A model generated the notes under the pieces. That model did no database searches and had not been told where the DNA came from. It saw nothing but the letters and a program-made list of their open reading frames with translations. From the NCBI GenBank assembly GCA_002382085.1, contig DFZK01000012.1, forward strand, positions 303,494 through 367,493: 64,000 bases of DNA, given 5' to 3'. Shown here piece after piece: positions 1-8,868 of this stretch. The position numbers and the translations under genes are program-made. The stretch comes from Sulfurospirillum sp. UBA4058 (GTDB lineage Bacteria > Campylobacterota > Campylobacteria > Campylobacterales > Sulfurospirillaceae). Every line of letters begins with the position of its first letter. Position 1 is the first letter of the stretch.

Positions 1-87
1 GGCCTCTTTTGCATAATACGAAGAGGGTTTATACCCGCATCCGCCGAGCCATAGGAGAAGGACAAGTCCAAGAAAAAGTTGTTTCAT
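1..87 (-). CDS. lptE: LptE-like LPS-assembly lipoprotein, N-terminal part only
   Basis: Twenty-nine codons are visible before the window edge cuts the gene. They encode a short positively charged start, a leucine-rich hydrophobic stretch and a lipobox ending LGGC, so the protein should be an outer-membrane lipoprotein with Cys17 as the lipidated residue. The ATG lies one base after the leuS stop, so the two are co-transcribed. In C. jejuni, as I recall, the gene after leuS is the LptE-like lipoprotein that plugs the LptD barrel; the assignment rests on that position and the signal peptide, since the mature domain is outside the window. Confidence 0.65.
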   Translation of the reverse strand, partial: MKQLFLGLVLLLWLGGCGYKPSSYYAKEA

Positions 88-88
88 A

Positions 89-2536
89 CTACTTTACCAC
101 CAGATTGATCAATTTATTGGGAACGTAAATTTCTTTGAGAAGCGTCATGCCTTCCAGCCATTTTGCCGCACTCTCTTTACCGCATTTCAAGGCTTCTTCT
201 TGAGAAATATTCGTTGGTACTTCGATTTCGGCGCGTTTTTTACCGTTGATCGTAACGGCCAAGATCATACTATCGCTCACAAAGACCTCTTCTTTCAATG
301 CAATCGTCGTAAAATTCTTACATGTAAAAAGAGTTTCGCTAAGTTCCCAACACGTATGCGGGATCACCGGTTCTAAAAGATTGAGCAGGATAAAATAGCC
401 CTCCGTCCAAACGTCTGAATCGTTTTGTTCGCTAAGCGCGTTAAGCGCTTCCATACATGCGGCAATTAAAGTATTGAACGTGTAACTGCCCTCAAATACT
501 TCGTTCGATTTTTTAAGGGCTTCGTACACTTTTTTACGTGCATACTGAGACTCTTTGGAAAGGCTTGCATGATCGATGGTCGGCAAAGCGTTACACGAAC
601 GAACATTTTCGCTTTTTTGCACAAAACGTTTGATAAAGCGAAACGCCCCTTCAACCGCACTATCGTTCCATTCAAGCTCTTTTTGAGGCGGTGCCGCAAA
701 GAGAATAAACAGACGTGCCGTATCCGCGCCGTAAGTTTTAATAATCGAATCGGGATCAACCGTATTGCCTTTGCTTTTGCTCATTTTTGAACCGTCTTTA
801 AGCACCATACCTTGGGTTAAAAGATTGGCAAAAGGCTCATCGCAATTCACGTAGCCCAAATCGCGAAGCACTTTCGTAAAAAAACGCGAATACAAAAGGT
901 GCAAAATCGCATGTTCGATACCGCCGATGTATTGATCGACGTTCATCCAGTAATTAACGCTTTGTTTATCAAAAGGTACGTCGCTCCAAAACGCGGGATC
1001 GGAGGTGTAGCGTAAAAAATACCAACTGGATTGAAAGAAGGTATCCATCGTATCGGTTTCGCGCGTTGCGTCATGTCCGCATACGGGACATTTCGTGTGT
1101 TTCCACGTCGGGTGTTTATCTAAAGGATTGCCCTCTCCCGAAATCTCGACGTCGTCGGGAAGCGCAACCGGAAGATTTTCAAATTTTTCGGGAACGAGCC
1201 CGCATTTGGGGCAATGTACCATCGGAATCGGTGCACCCCAATAACGCTGACGGCTAATGCCCCAATCACGCAATTTATAATTAACGACTTTCGTACCGAT
1301 GCCTTTTTCTTCAAAATAGGCAATAATGCGTTTTTGCGCGCTTTTAGAATCAAGCCCGCTAAATTCTCCCGAATTCACCAGCGTTCCGTATTCACATGTC
1401 GCGGCACTTCCGTCAAAAGGCGAAGAGGTTTCAATGCTTTGAATGATCGGCAAATCGTATTTTTTCGCAAATTCAAAGTCGCGTTCATCATGAGCGGGAA
1501 CCGCCATGACCGCACCGCCGCCGTACTCGATCAAAACAAAGTTTGCAACCCAAACCGGAACGTTTTTACCCGTCAAAGGATGAATCACGTCGATTTCCAA
1601 GCTCACGCCCTCTTTGTCCGATTGAGCACGCTCACGTGCTCCTACGCGCTGCATTGCCTTAATGTGTGCCGTTTTTTCTTTGCTGAGAAGCCCTTGTTCG
1701 ATCAGGTAATTGACGATCGGATGTTCCGGAGCCAAGGCAGAGTAACTCACGCCGTAAATGGTATCGGGACGGGTCGTAAAAACGTTATACGCTTCAAACG
1801 TTCCGCCCAATTTTGCTTTGGATTCGGGCGTTAAGGCAAAGGTAAATTCTAAACCTTCGCTTCGACCGATCCAATTTTCCTGCATCGTTAAAACTTGATT
1901 CGGCCAACCCGCGCGTAACTGCTCGCAATCGTCCAACAGTTCTTGTGCGTATTGCGTAATTTTAAGGTAATAACCCGGAAGCAGGCGTTGCTCGACCGGA
2001 TTGTCGCAACGCCAGCAACATCCCTCTTCGACTTGTTCGTTGGCTAAAACGGTTTGACATGTATTGCACCAATTTAACACGGCATTTTTTTGATAGACCA
2101 GACCTTTCGTGAACATTTCGATAAAAATACGCTGTTCATGCTTCGTGTACAAAGGATCGCTTGCGGCAAATTCGCGTTTGGCGGAAAACGAAAGCCCTAA
2201 AGAGGAGAGTTCTTTGCGCATATAGTCGATATTTTCGTACGTCCATTTTTTAGGATGCACTTTATGTTTGATCGCCGCATTTTCGGCCGGCATTCCAAAA
2301 CTATCCCAGCCGATCGGGTGTAAAACGTTAAAGCCGTTTTTTCGATAATGTCTTGCAATCGCATCGCCGATCGTATAATTGCGCACGTGCCCCATATGAA
2401 TCCGACCGCTCGGATAAGGGAACATGCTTAAAATATATTTTTTCTTTTGAGCAAAATCGCTATGGGGTTCAAATGCATTCGTCGCATGCCAACGATCTTG
2501 CCATTTTTTTTCAATTTCTAAAGGATTGTACTGCAT
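89..2536 (-). CDS. leuS: Leucyl-tRNA synthetase
   Basis: Class I aminoacyl-tRNA synthetase that charges tRNA-Leu. The 815-residue length is normal for bacterial LeuRS. The HIGH-type signature is HMGH at residues 47-50 and the KMSKS loop is at 584-588. The CP1 editing domain lies between them, with the threonine-rich TTRPDTIYG motif, and a zinc-type cysteine cluster (CNTC...CCWRC) is near residue 155. ATG start preceded by AGGAA. It sits 8 bases downstream of secF and one base upstream of lptE, so it belongs to the yajC-secDF transcript. One TTACATGTAA palindrome falls inside it at 318-327, encoding FTCK. Confidence 0.98.
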   Translation of the reverse strand: MQYNPLEIEKKWQDRWHATNAFEPHSDFAQKKKYILSMFPYPSGRIHMGHVRNYTIGDAIARHYRKNGFNVLHPIGWDSFGMPAENAAIKHKVHPKKWTYENIDYMRKELSSLGLSFSAKREFAASDPLYTKHEQRIFIEMFTKGLVYQKNAVLNWCNTCQTVLANEQVEEGCCWRCDNPVEQRLLPGYYLKITQYAQELLDDCEQLRAGWPNQVLTMQENWIGRSEGLEFTFALTPESKAKLGGTFEAYNVFTTRPDTIYGVSYSALAPEHPIVNYLIEQGLLSKEKTAHIKAMQRVGARERAQSDKEGVSLEIDVIHPLTGKNVPVWVANFVLIEYGGGAVMAVPAHDERDFEFAKKYDLPIIQSIETSSPFDGSAATCEYGTLVNSGEFSGLDSKSAQKRIIAYFEEKGIGTKVVNYKLRDWGISRQRYWGAPIPMVHCPKCGLVPEKFENLPVALPDDVEISGEGNPLDKHPTWKHTKCPVCGHDATRETDTMDTFFQSSWYFLRYTSDPAFWSDVPFDKQSVNYWMNVDQYIGGIEHAILHLLYSRFFTKVLRDLGYVNCDEPFANLLTQGMVLKDGSKMSKSKGNTVDPDSIIKTYGADTARLFILFAAPPQKELEWNDSAVEGAFRFIKRFVQKSENVRSCNALPTIDHASLSKESQYARKKVYEALKKSNEVFEGSYTFNTLIAACMEALNALSEQNDSDVWTEGYFILLNLLEPVIPHTCWELSETLFTCKNFTTIALKEEVFVSDSMILAVTINGKKRAEIEVPTNISQEEALKCGKESAAKWLEGMTLLKEIYVPNKLINLVVK

Positions 2537-2544
2537 CTTAATTC

Positions 2545-3516
2545 CTATACCGTGCCTTTTTCATACTGTGAGCGCATTTTAGCTTTTTCAAGTCTATTTT
2601 TCTCTTTAAGTGCCATTTTATTTTTGTAGCCTTCAACACTAAAACCGAGCACTTTTAAAAACGGTGCCGAAATAAAAATAGAGCTGTAGCTACCGATAAT
2701 CAGACCTATCAACATGGTAAAGCTAAATCCGTGAATAATCTCGCCGCCGAAAACATACAAGGTAAAAACGACAAAGAATACGGTTAAAACCGTTAAAATC
2801 GTTCGCGAAAGGGTTTTGGAAACGGAGGTATTAATGACGTGCATCAAATCCATATCTTTCGTACTTTTGAGCTCTTCACGAATACGATCGTAAATAATAA
2901 TCGTATCGTTAATCGAATAACCGATCAACGTCAAAATTGCCGCTAAGACGTCCAAACTCATCTCAACTTTAAAAAGAATAAGCGCACCCGTCGTAATAGC
3001 GACGTCGTGTAGCAAGGTAATAATCGAAGCGACCGCAAAGGTCCATTCAAAACGAAATCCGACATAAATCATAATGCCGAGCATGCTCAAAACGGCTGCC
3101 GTAATACCTTTTTGACGAAGCTCGCCGCCGACTTTTGGACCAACGATGTCGACCTTTCGAACATCAAACGTTCCCGAGTCTTTCAGCGTTGAGCGGATAA
3201 TATCGCCGACATCGTGCGTTACGCCGTCGGTGGTGGAAGCAAAACGGATTTGTACCTCTTCGGGAGAACCGAATTCCGTCACGATTGCCCCTGAGAAAAG
3301 TTTATCTTTCGCGAGTGCTTCACGGATTTTATCCATAGGCGCGGCTTGTTCGTATTTGAGTTGAACCACCGTACCGCCTGCAAAATCGATTCCGTAACTC
3401 AATCCGTGCGTAAAAAAAAGAACGATAGAGACAAAAGCAAGTGAAAGCGTCGTTACGATAAAGAAACGACTGACTTTCATAAAATCATACACTTTATGAT
3501 GTGGGAAAAACTCCAT
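2545..3516 (-). CDS. secF: Protein translocase subunit SecF
   Basis: Inner-membrane partner of SecD that uses the proton-motive force to help pull preproteins through SecYEG. The 323 residues show the usual layout: N-terminal membrane helix, the GIDFAGG motif just after it, a periplasmic P1-like segment, then five C-terminal helices of the RND type. The start ATG overlaps the secD stop (TAATG) and is preceded by a strong AAGAGGAG ribosome site, so translation is coupled to secD. Length and motifs are ordinary for the family. Confidence 0.97.
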   Translation of the reverse strand: MEFFPHHKVYDFMKVSRFFIVTTLSLAFVSIVLFFTHGLSYGIDFAGGTVVQLKYEQAAPMDKIREALAKDKLFSGAIVTEFGSPEEVQIRFASTTDGVTHDVGDIIRSTLKDSGTFDVRKVDIVGPKVGGELRQKGITAAVLSMLGIMIYVGFRFEWTFAVASIITLLHDVAITTGALILFKVEMSLDVLAAILTLIGYSINDTIIIYDRIREELKSTKDMDLMHVINTSVSKTLSRTILTVLTVFFVVFTLYVFGGEIIHGFSFTMLIGLIIGSYSSIFISAPFLKVLGFSVEGYKNKMALKEKNRLEKAKMRSQYEKGTV

Positions 3517-5102
3517 TAGTGACTCCTCTTAATGCCAAACCACATAATGGGGTTGTGATTGCTTTTTTCAATGCGAGATCTCAATAAATCGTAAATACCG
3601 TGTGTTCCCAAAATTGCCGTGAGCATCGAAACGCTGATACCGATTGCCGTACTGATCGCAAACCCTTTAATCGGTCCCGTTCCGTAAACGTACAGTAAAA
3701 CAGAGGTTAAAATGGACGTAATGTTACTGTCTAAAATGGCACTCATGGCATTCTCGTAACCGTGCTCAATGGCTTGCGTTATCGGCATACCTTGCCGTAA
3801 AAGTTCACGAATCCGTTCATTGATGATAACGTTGGCATCGACCGCCATACCGATGGTTAAAACGATACCCGCCATACCCGGTAACGTCAACGTCGCTCCA
3901 AAAAGAGCCATAATCGCAATCAGTAAAAAGAGATTGGCAATCAACGCAATATTTGCAACGACGCCTGCCATGCGGTAGTAAAAAAGCATGAAAGCCGAGA
4001 CCAGCACAAAGCCCGAAACCAACGCCATTAAACTGGCATGAATACTATCGGCACCTAACGAAGGACCTATACTGCGTTTTTCAAGCATCGTGACCGGAGC
4101 CAAAAGTGCACCGCTACGAAGCGCAATAGCTACGTCGTGTGCTTCTTTGACGCTAAAACCGCCGCTGATTTGTCCGCTTCCGCCGCCGATTCGTTCGCGA
4201 ATATTGGGTGCGGAATAGACTTTATTGTCCAAAACGATTGCCAAGCGATTGCCGACGTTTCCGGCCGTAAAATCACCGAAAATTTTAGCACCTTCCGAAT
4301 TCAACGTAAAGTTGATAACGGGTTGTTGCATTTGATCAAAGCCGACTTTCGCATCGGTCAACATACTGCCGTCTAAGATGGGAATCTCTTTTAAAATATA
4401 GCGAATATGATCGCTCTTCGCATCGCTTAAAATAACGTCGCCGTATTGCTCTGCTTCGGTCGGACTCATCGTCGCGGAGCGATCTTGTTTTTTCTCGTCG
4501 ACCGCCATCAATTGAAGATGCGCGGCTTTGGCGATTAATTCACGCGCACGTTGTTCGTCTTCGGCATTTTTAACGCCCGGAAGCTCGACCAAAATTTTAT
4601 CGCTTCCTTGTTTGGCAACGTTAGGCTCGGACAAACCGAATTGATCCAAACGGTTACGAATCGTCTCAACCGCTTGGGAAAGCGCGTACTCTTTGATCAA
4701 ATCTTTTTCTTTATCGCTCAACGTTAGCGTATATTTTAACGCTTCTTTATTGACCTGCAAACCGCTAATCGTTTTAAGCATCTCGTCGATTTTTTTCTCT
4801 TCGTCTTTGTCAAGCAGACTAAACGAAATCGTCTCTTCGATAGCGCGTAAATCATCAATGATAACATCATTGCTTTGTGCAAAAAATTTAACGCTTGAAG
4901 CGATGGACTTCACTTTGGATTTGATCGCTTCCTCCGTTTTAACGCCTAAAACCATATGCAAACCGCCTTGAAGATCAAGGCCTAACGAGACTTTCGCTCC
5001 TTTTTGCGTTTGGAGAAACGTCGGCATGGACATCACCACGCCGAAAATGATAGCGATTAAAAAAATAACGAGACGATAGTTAAATTTTCCGGTGCTATTC
5101 AT
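3516..5102 (-). CDS. secD: Protein translocase subunit SecD
   Basis: Inner-membrane RND-type component of the Sec accessory complex. The 528-residue protein has an N-terminal helix followed by LGLDLQGG, a long periplasmic region holding the P1 and head subdomains, and six membrane helices at the C-terminus with the conserved GMAVDANVIINERIRE motif. It overlaps yajC by 8 bases upstream and secF by one base downstream, forming a tight yajC-secD-secF-leuS-lptE transcript. Nothing unusual in length or composition. Confidence 0.97.
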   Translation of the reverse strand: MNSTGKFNYRLVIFLIAIIFGVVMSMPTFLQTQKGAKVSLGLDLQGGLHMVLGVKTEEAIKSKVKSIASSVKFFAQSNDVIIDDLRAIEETISFSLLDKDEEKKIDEMLKTISGLQVNKEALKYTLTLSDKEKDLIKEYALSQAVETIRNRLDQFGLSEPNVAKQGSDKILVELPGVKNAEDEQRARELIAKAAHLQLMAVDEKKQDRSATMSPTEAEQYGDVILSDAKSDHIRYILKEIPILDGSMLTDAKVGFDQMQQPVINFTLNSEGAKIFGDFTAGNVGNRLAIVLDNKVYSAPNIRERIGGGSGQISGGFSVKEAHDVAIALRSGALLAPVTMLEKRSIGPSLGADSIHASLMALVSGFVLVSAFMLFYYRMAGVVANIALIANLFLLIAIMALFGATLTLPGMAGIVLTIGMAVDANVIINERIRELLRQGMPITQAIEHGYENAMSAILDSNITSILTSVLLYVYGTGPIKGFAISTAIGISVSMLTAILGTHGIYDLLRSRIEKSNHNPIMWFGIKRSH

Positions 5103-5370
5103 CGATTTTCTTTGAAATAAAGTCTCTGGAAACCTTTACGATCATCCCTTCATCATTAAGCTTAACTTTGATAGAATCTTCCTCAGGTTTCACGACTTCG
5201 CATATTAAACCGCCGTTGGTAATAATTTTATCGCCTTTTTTCAGTGCATCGAGCATCTCTTTATGCTTTTTCACTTGCTTTTGTTGTGGACGAATCACAA
5301 GAAAATAAAAAATCGCGAAAAGCACGACGAGTGGAAGTAATGAAGAAAGTAAACTTGCAGAACCTTGCAT
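5095..5370 (-). CDS. yajC: Preprotein translocase subunit YajC
   Basis: Small single-span membrane protein of the SecDF-YajC complex. The 91 residues start with a short polar segment, then one hydrophobic helix (about residues 8-24), then the family signature FLVIRPQQKQVKKHKEML and the KGDKIITNGG motif. AAGGA precedes the ATG. It is the first gene of the Sec transcript; its promoter must lie in or near the short divergent gap shared with lnt. Confidence 0.95.
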   Translation of the reverse strand: MQGSASLLSSLLPLVVLFAIFYFLVIRPQQKQVKKHKEMLDALKKGDKIITNGGLICEVVKPEEDSIKVKLNDEGMIVKVSRDFISKKIDE

Positions 5371-5381
5371 GGAAATCCTTT

Positions 5382-6620
5382 ATGAAAAAAATTGTAATGT
5401 CCTATTTTACACGCATTTATCTAATAAAAGCCTTTCTTATCGCTTTATGCCTCTCAGCCTTCATCTATTTCGCCTATGCAAACCTTACAATCCCTATGAT
5501 GAATTCTCTTCTAGCCGGCATCGGATTCTACCTTTTGTTGGGCGAAAATCGTATCGTCTATTTTTGGAGCGGTTTTTTCATCGGTATTTTATGGTTTTAC
5601 TGGATTAGTTTTAGCTTTGTCTACTACGATTTGGCGTTTTTGATTCCCGTGATTATCCTAAGCGTCGCATCGGCATACGCCTTTCTTTTTTGGCTGATCG
5701 CACGCATCAGCGCACGCCCTCTCGTACAAAGCGTGCTTCTCGTCGCTACGATTTTTATCGCGCCTTTTGAGTTTAATTGGTTTAAACTCGATCTTTTGTT
5801 CCTCGACAGTTATATGAAGCCGACGTGGTGGGCACTCGGGCTTTTTCTTTTGGCTCTTTCGCTCTTAAAAATGCCTTCCAAAATTCTTAAAATAGTCGCC
5901 ATCGTTCCATTGCTTGCGTCCCTCAATTATCACCCAAAATCTTTACATGTAACGATTCCGCCGCTTAAGGTTGCACTGCCTACGACACACGTTCCTCAGT
6001 CGCAACGTTGGGATAGAGCGTATCAGGAAGCCGCATTGGACGAAAATTTTCGGCTTATCGAAGCGGCGATTCAAAACGGCGACGATCTGATCGTCTTGCC
6101 GGAGAGTGCCTTTCCGATGTATTTAAATCGTGCGTTACCCGTGATCGAAAAGCTCAAATCCTACTCTCAAAAAATTGCCGTTGTTGCGGGAGCATTGACC
6201 TATGAAGAGAACGTCGGTTATTACAACTCGTCGTATTTTTTCGCCGACGGCAAGATGCAAATCGCTCATAAAATCATTTTAGTGCCTTTCGGCGAAGAGG
6301 TGCCTTTGCCCGAATGGATCGTCAAAATCGTCAACCGACTCTTTTTCGACGGTGCACAAGATTATCAAAAAGCAAAAACGCCGCAAGATTTCGTCATTCA
6401 AGGAATCCCCTTTAGAAACGCTATTTGTTTTGAAGCCTCTAGAGACGAACTGTTTGAAGGGAATCCGCGTTATATGATCGCGATAAGCAACAATGCGTGG
6501 TTCGAACCGTCGATCGAACAAACCCTGCAACATCTGTTACTTCGTTATTACGCGACACAACACCAAACGGTAATCTATCACGCCGCCAACGGCGGTATCA
6601 GCGGTATGATCTTACCGTAA
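5382..6620 (+). CDS. lnt: Apolipoprotein N-acyltransferase
   Basis: Inner-membrane enzyme that adds the third acyl chain to lipoproteins. I chose the ATG at 5382 (MKKIVMSYF) rather than an earlier in-frame ATG at 5244, because the longer version would run inside yajC on the other strand. The result is 412 residues: five to six membrane helices (to about residue 190), then a nitrilase-like domain with the expected Glu in VLPESAFP, a Lys segment around HKIILVPFGEEVP and the Cys in NAICFEAS. The C-terminus stops soon after NGGISGMILP, shorter than in E. coli; as I recall Lnt of this phylum is commonly short. Divergent from yajC and convergent with metK. Confidence 0.9.
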   Translation: MKKIVMSYFTRIYLIKAFLIALCLSAFIYFAYANLTIPMMNSLLAGIGFYLLLGENRIVYFWSGFFIGILWFYWISFSFVYYDLAFLIPVIILSVASAYAFLFWLIARISARPLVQSVLLVATIFIAPFEFNWFKLDLLFLDSYMKPTWWALGLFLLALSLLKMPSKILKIVAIVPLLASLNYHPKSLHVTIPPLKVALPTTHVPQSQRWDRAYQEAALDENFRLIEAAIQNGDDLIVLPESAFPMYLNRALPVIEKLKSYSQKIAVVAGALTYEENVGYYNSSYFFADGKMQIAHKIILVPFGEEVPLPEWIVKIVNRLFFDGAQDYQKAKTPQDFVIQGIPFRNAICFEASRDELFEGNPRYMIAISNNAWFEPSIEQTLQHLLLRYYATQHQTVIYHAANGGISGMILP

Positions 6621-6640
6621 AGACGCCGCGGCGTCTTTAC
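6617..6640. repeat. 24-nt perfect palindrome across the lnt stop codon
   Basis: The half-site GTAAAGACGCCG is followed directly by its exact reverse complement, beginning in the last lnt codons and running past the TAA. It lies between the convergent genes lnt and metK, so a bidirectional terminator is the simplest reading, although neither side has a clear T-run. The right end CTTTAC is shared with a TTACATGTAA palindrome at 6637-6646. Confidence 0.5.
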
Positions 6641-6688
6641 ATGTAAGCTTGATTAACGCGAGATTCGCACGCGCGATCTTGCGTATTT

Positions 6689-7906
6689 TTATTTTTTGAG
6701 GGTTTTAAATAATTCGACGGCGTCAAGTTGTTCCCACGGATAGTCGCTCTGACCGACTTGTCCGCGTGCCGCGACGTCGGCATATAAAAACGTATCGGGA
6801 CCCGGTTTATCCAATCCGAACTTACGCGTAATCCAACGAGGCGTTAAGCTAAACGTTTCGTAAACAAACCGTGAAAGCTCGTCGTCACCGATACTCGTAA
6901 ACGTTCCAAAAGTATCGACCGAAACGGAAACGGGCTTTGCCACGCCGATCGCGTATGAGAGTTGAACGGAACATTTTTTCGCCAGTCCCGCCGCAACGAT
7001 ATTTTTCGCAATCCAACGTCCGGCATAAAGACCGCTACGATCTACTTTCGTATAATCTTTACTCGATTGCGCACCGCCTCCGATAGGAGAGTAGCCGCCG
7101 AAACTATCGACGATCAGCTTGCGTCCGGTCAATCCCGAATCGTGAAGCGAACTATGGTTCACGTAACGTCCGGTAGGGTTGATGTGAATAATCGTATTGT
7201 TCGGGTCGTAAAGTTCCGTCGGAAGCCCCGTATCGTCGATAAGTCCTTTAATCAACGCACGAACTTCTTCGATCGACATATTTTCGTTGGAAGGGGCCGA
7301 AACGACGATCGTATGAATACGCTGAGGCTTGCACTCTTCAAAGTTTTTCTTCGTGCCGTAATCAACGGTCACTTGCGTTTTAATGTCAACTCCGAGTTTA
7401 TGATTGTGAACCAACGCATAGTTATAGACTTTATCGCACAACATACGCGCATACGTAATGGCTGAGGGCATCAAGTCCGCCGTTTCGCACGAAGCGAATC
7501 CGAACATAATGCCTTGATCTCCCGCGCCGATCTCGCCGCTTTCTTGATCGACGCCTTGGTTGATGTCGCTGCTTTGTTGATTGAGTAATACTTGCACTTT
7601 AATATCGTCCGGATGGAGGCATTGGGCTTTCGTAAATGCCGATTTTCCGTTATAGCCGATCTTAATCAGCGCGTCTTTAACGATTTTTTCGTAATCGTCA
7701 AACGAGAGGATCGTTTTGGTATTGACTTCGCCGCCGATGACGACATGCTTGCCTGCGACAAAGACTTCGCTGGCGACGCGTGAATTGCTATCGTTCATTA
7801 AAAGCGTATCGACGATACTGTCGGCGATAATATCCGCACATTTATCCGGATGTCCGGGACTAACGACTTCTGAGGTAAAAAGGTAGTGTTGTTGAGTGTG
7901 TTCCAT
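6689..7906 (-). CDS. metK: S-adenosylmethionine synthetase
   Basis: Makes S-adenosylmethionine from methionine and ATP in the cytosol. I start it at the ATG at 7906 (MEHTQQHYLF), giving 405 residues, close to family length; the frame stays open upstream but the added residues are low-complexity and unlike MetK. Visible motifs are GHPDK at residues 18-22, the GAGDQGIMFG loop and the glycine-rich P-loop-like GGGAQSSKD. No strong Shine-Dalgarno precedes the ATG. The gene stands alone between convergent lnt and upstream aat, with an unusual repeat-bearing leader. Confidence 0.96.
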   Translation of the reverse strand: MEHTQQHYLFTSEVVSPGHPDKCADIIADSIVDTLLMNDSNSRVASEVFVAGKHVVIGGEVNTKTILSFDDYEKIVKDALIKIGYNGKSAFTKAQCLHPDDIKVQVLLNQQSSDINQGVDQESGEIGAGDQGIMFGFASCETADLMPSAITYARMLCDKVYNYALVHNHKLGVDIKTQVTVDYGTKKNFEECKPQRIHTIVVSAPSNENMSIEEVRALIKGLIDDTGLPTELYDPNNTIIHINPTGRYVNHSSLHDSGLTGRKLIVDSFGGYSPIGGGAQSSKDYTKVDRSGLYAGRWIAKNIVAAGLAKKCSVQLSYAIGVAKPVSVSVDTFGTFTSIGDDELSRFVYETFSLTPRWITRKFGLDKPGPDTFLYADVAARGQVGQSDYPWEQLDAVELFKTLKK

Positions 7907-8145
7907 GTTTGTTTTCCATTTCTTTGTTTTCCTATTTTCAGACCCTGTTCGCAAAAAAAACTTTTTGCCGTGCCCGAAAACTTGTTTTCCATCCTTTTGT
8001 TTTCCATTTATGGTTTCACGAAAAGAGAAACATAAAATAAAAGTAAAAGTTTGAACCAAGGCTTTAAAAAGCCCGCCGCCGCTAAAACCGTGAATGCATC
8101 ATACTCTTTTTTGTATAAAGTAATCTTAGACGCTTCAACGACCGC
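7907..8145 (-). promoter_or_regulatory. metK leader with paired short repeats and hairpins
   Basis: The 239 bases between aat and metK hold no gene I can support. Four copies of a (T)TTGTTTTCC(AT) element lie at 7908-7919, 7923-7933, 7982-7992 and 7996-8007, arranged as two pairs about 74 bases apart; in the mRNA sense each reads like ATGGAAAACAAA. Between the pairs is a GCAAAAA/TTTTTGC hairpin, and upstream is an imperfect stem TTTATGTTTC...GAAACCATAAA. An ATG in the 8007 copy opens a 69-codon frame that crosses the metK start in another phase. I do not recognise a known SAM riboswitch class. Confidence 0.4.
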
Positions 8146-8868
8146 TTAAAGCTTCAACGCTTCTAAAGACTCCGATGAGGCAGGATTGTTCCATGCTTGC
8201 GTCGTCTTTTTTTTCAACGTTTCACGTACGAAACCCAAAAAGATCTCCCGACGTATTTCGACCGCGCCCAACGATTTGAGATGATCGGTCGGCAATTGGC
8301 AATCGATAAAATCGCCTCCTAAGGCGTCGATTTTTCGGCAAAGTGCCACCAAGGCAACCTTAGAAGCGTCACGCTGCGTTGAGAACATCGATTCGCCGCA
8401 AAACATACCGCCTAAATGCAACCCGTATAAGCCGCCGACCAAAGCTCCATCCAAAAAGGTTTCGACCGAATGGGCAAAGCCTTTGACATGTAAGTCGCAA
8501 AACGCTTCGATTAACGCTTCGCTGATCCAACTGTTTTGCCCCTTTTGCAAGCGTGTTTGCCAACATTGCCGCATCACCGTTTCAAAACACGTGTCATAGC
8601 GTATCTCAAAATGTTTGAGGCTTTTGGCTAAACTTTTGGAAATTTTGACGGCGCTTGGGTAAAGAATGAGCCGTGGATCGGGAGACCACCACAACAACGG
8701 ATCGCCCTCGTTAAACCACGGAAAGATACCTTGCTCGTAAGCACGCAACAAACGAGACGAACTCAAATCTCCGCCCCACGCGAGAAGTCCCTCTTCACTC
8801 GCATGACGAGGGTCGGGAAACGTATGCTCGCGCGGGTGAAGTTTGGGAATAAGAATTTTAGTTGCCAC
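8146..8868 (-). CDS. aat: Leucyl/phenylalanyl-tRNA--protein transferase
   Basis: Adds Leu or Phe to proteins with N-terminal Arg or Lys, creating N-degrons that ClpS delivers to ClpAP. The 240 residues contain the family signatures FPDP, WGGDLS, GIFPWF, WWSPDPR, GGLYG and MFCGESMFS. It begins with GTG and overlaps the clpA 3' end by 11 bases. It is the last gene of the run that includes clpS and clpA, so the tagging enzyme, recognition factor and unfoldase are encoded together. A TTACATGTCA variant palindrome (8484-8493) encodes LHVK. Confidence 0.96.
   Translation of the reverse strand: MATKILIPKLHPREHTFPDPRHASEEGLLAWGGDLSSSRLLRAYEQGIFPWFNEGDPLLWWSPDPRLILYPSAVKISKSLAKSLKHFEIRYDTCFETVMRQCWQTRLQKGQNSWISEALIEAFCDLHVKGFAHSVETFLDGALVGGLYGLHLGGMFCGESMFSTQRDASKVALVALCRKIDALGGDFIDCQLPTDHLKSLGAVEIRREIFLGFVRETLKKKTTQAWNNPASSESLEALKL

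Noticed and set aside
1214..1834. Long plus-strand frame opposite leuS
   Set aside because: It is the antisense shadow of a well-supported gene, with Arg/Phe/Asn-rich low-information translation and no ribosome site.
8060..8073. GGCTT...AAGCC hairpin upstream of metK as a terminator for aat
   Set aside because: Only five pairs and no adjacent T-run on the minus strand; too weak to list separately.
7907..8145. SAM riboswitch before metK
   Set aside because: I could not fit the conserved cores of the SAM riboswitch classes I know; only repeats and simple hairpins are visible.
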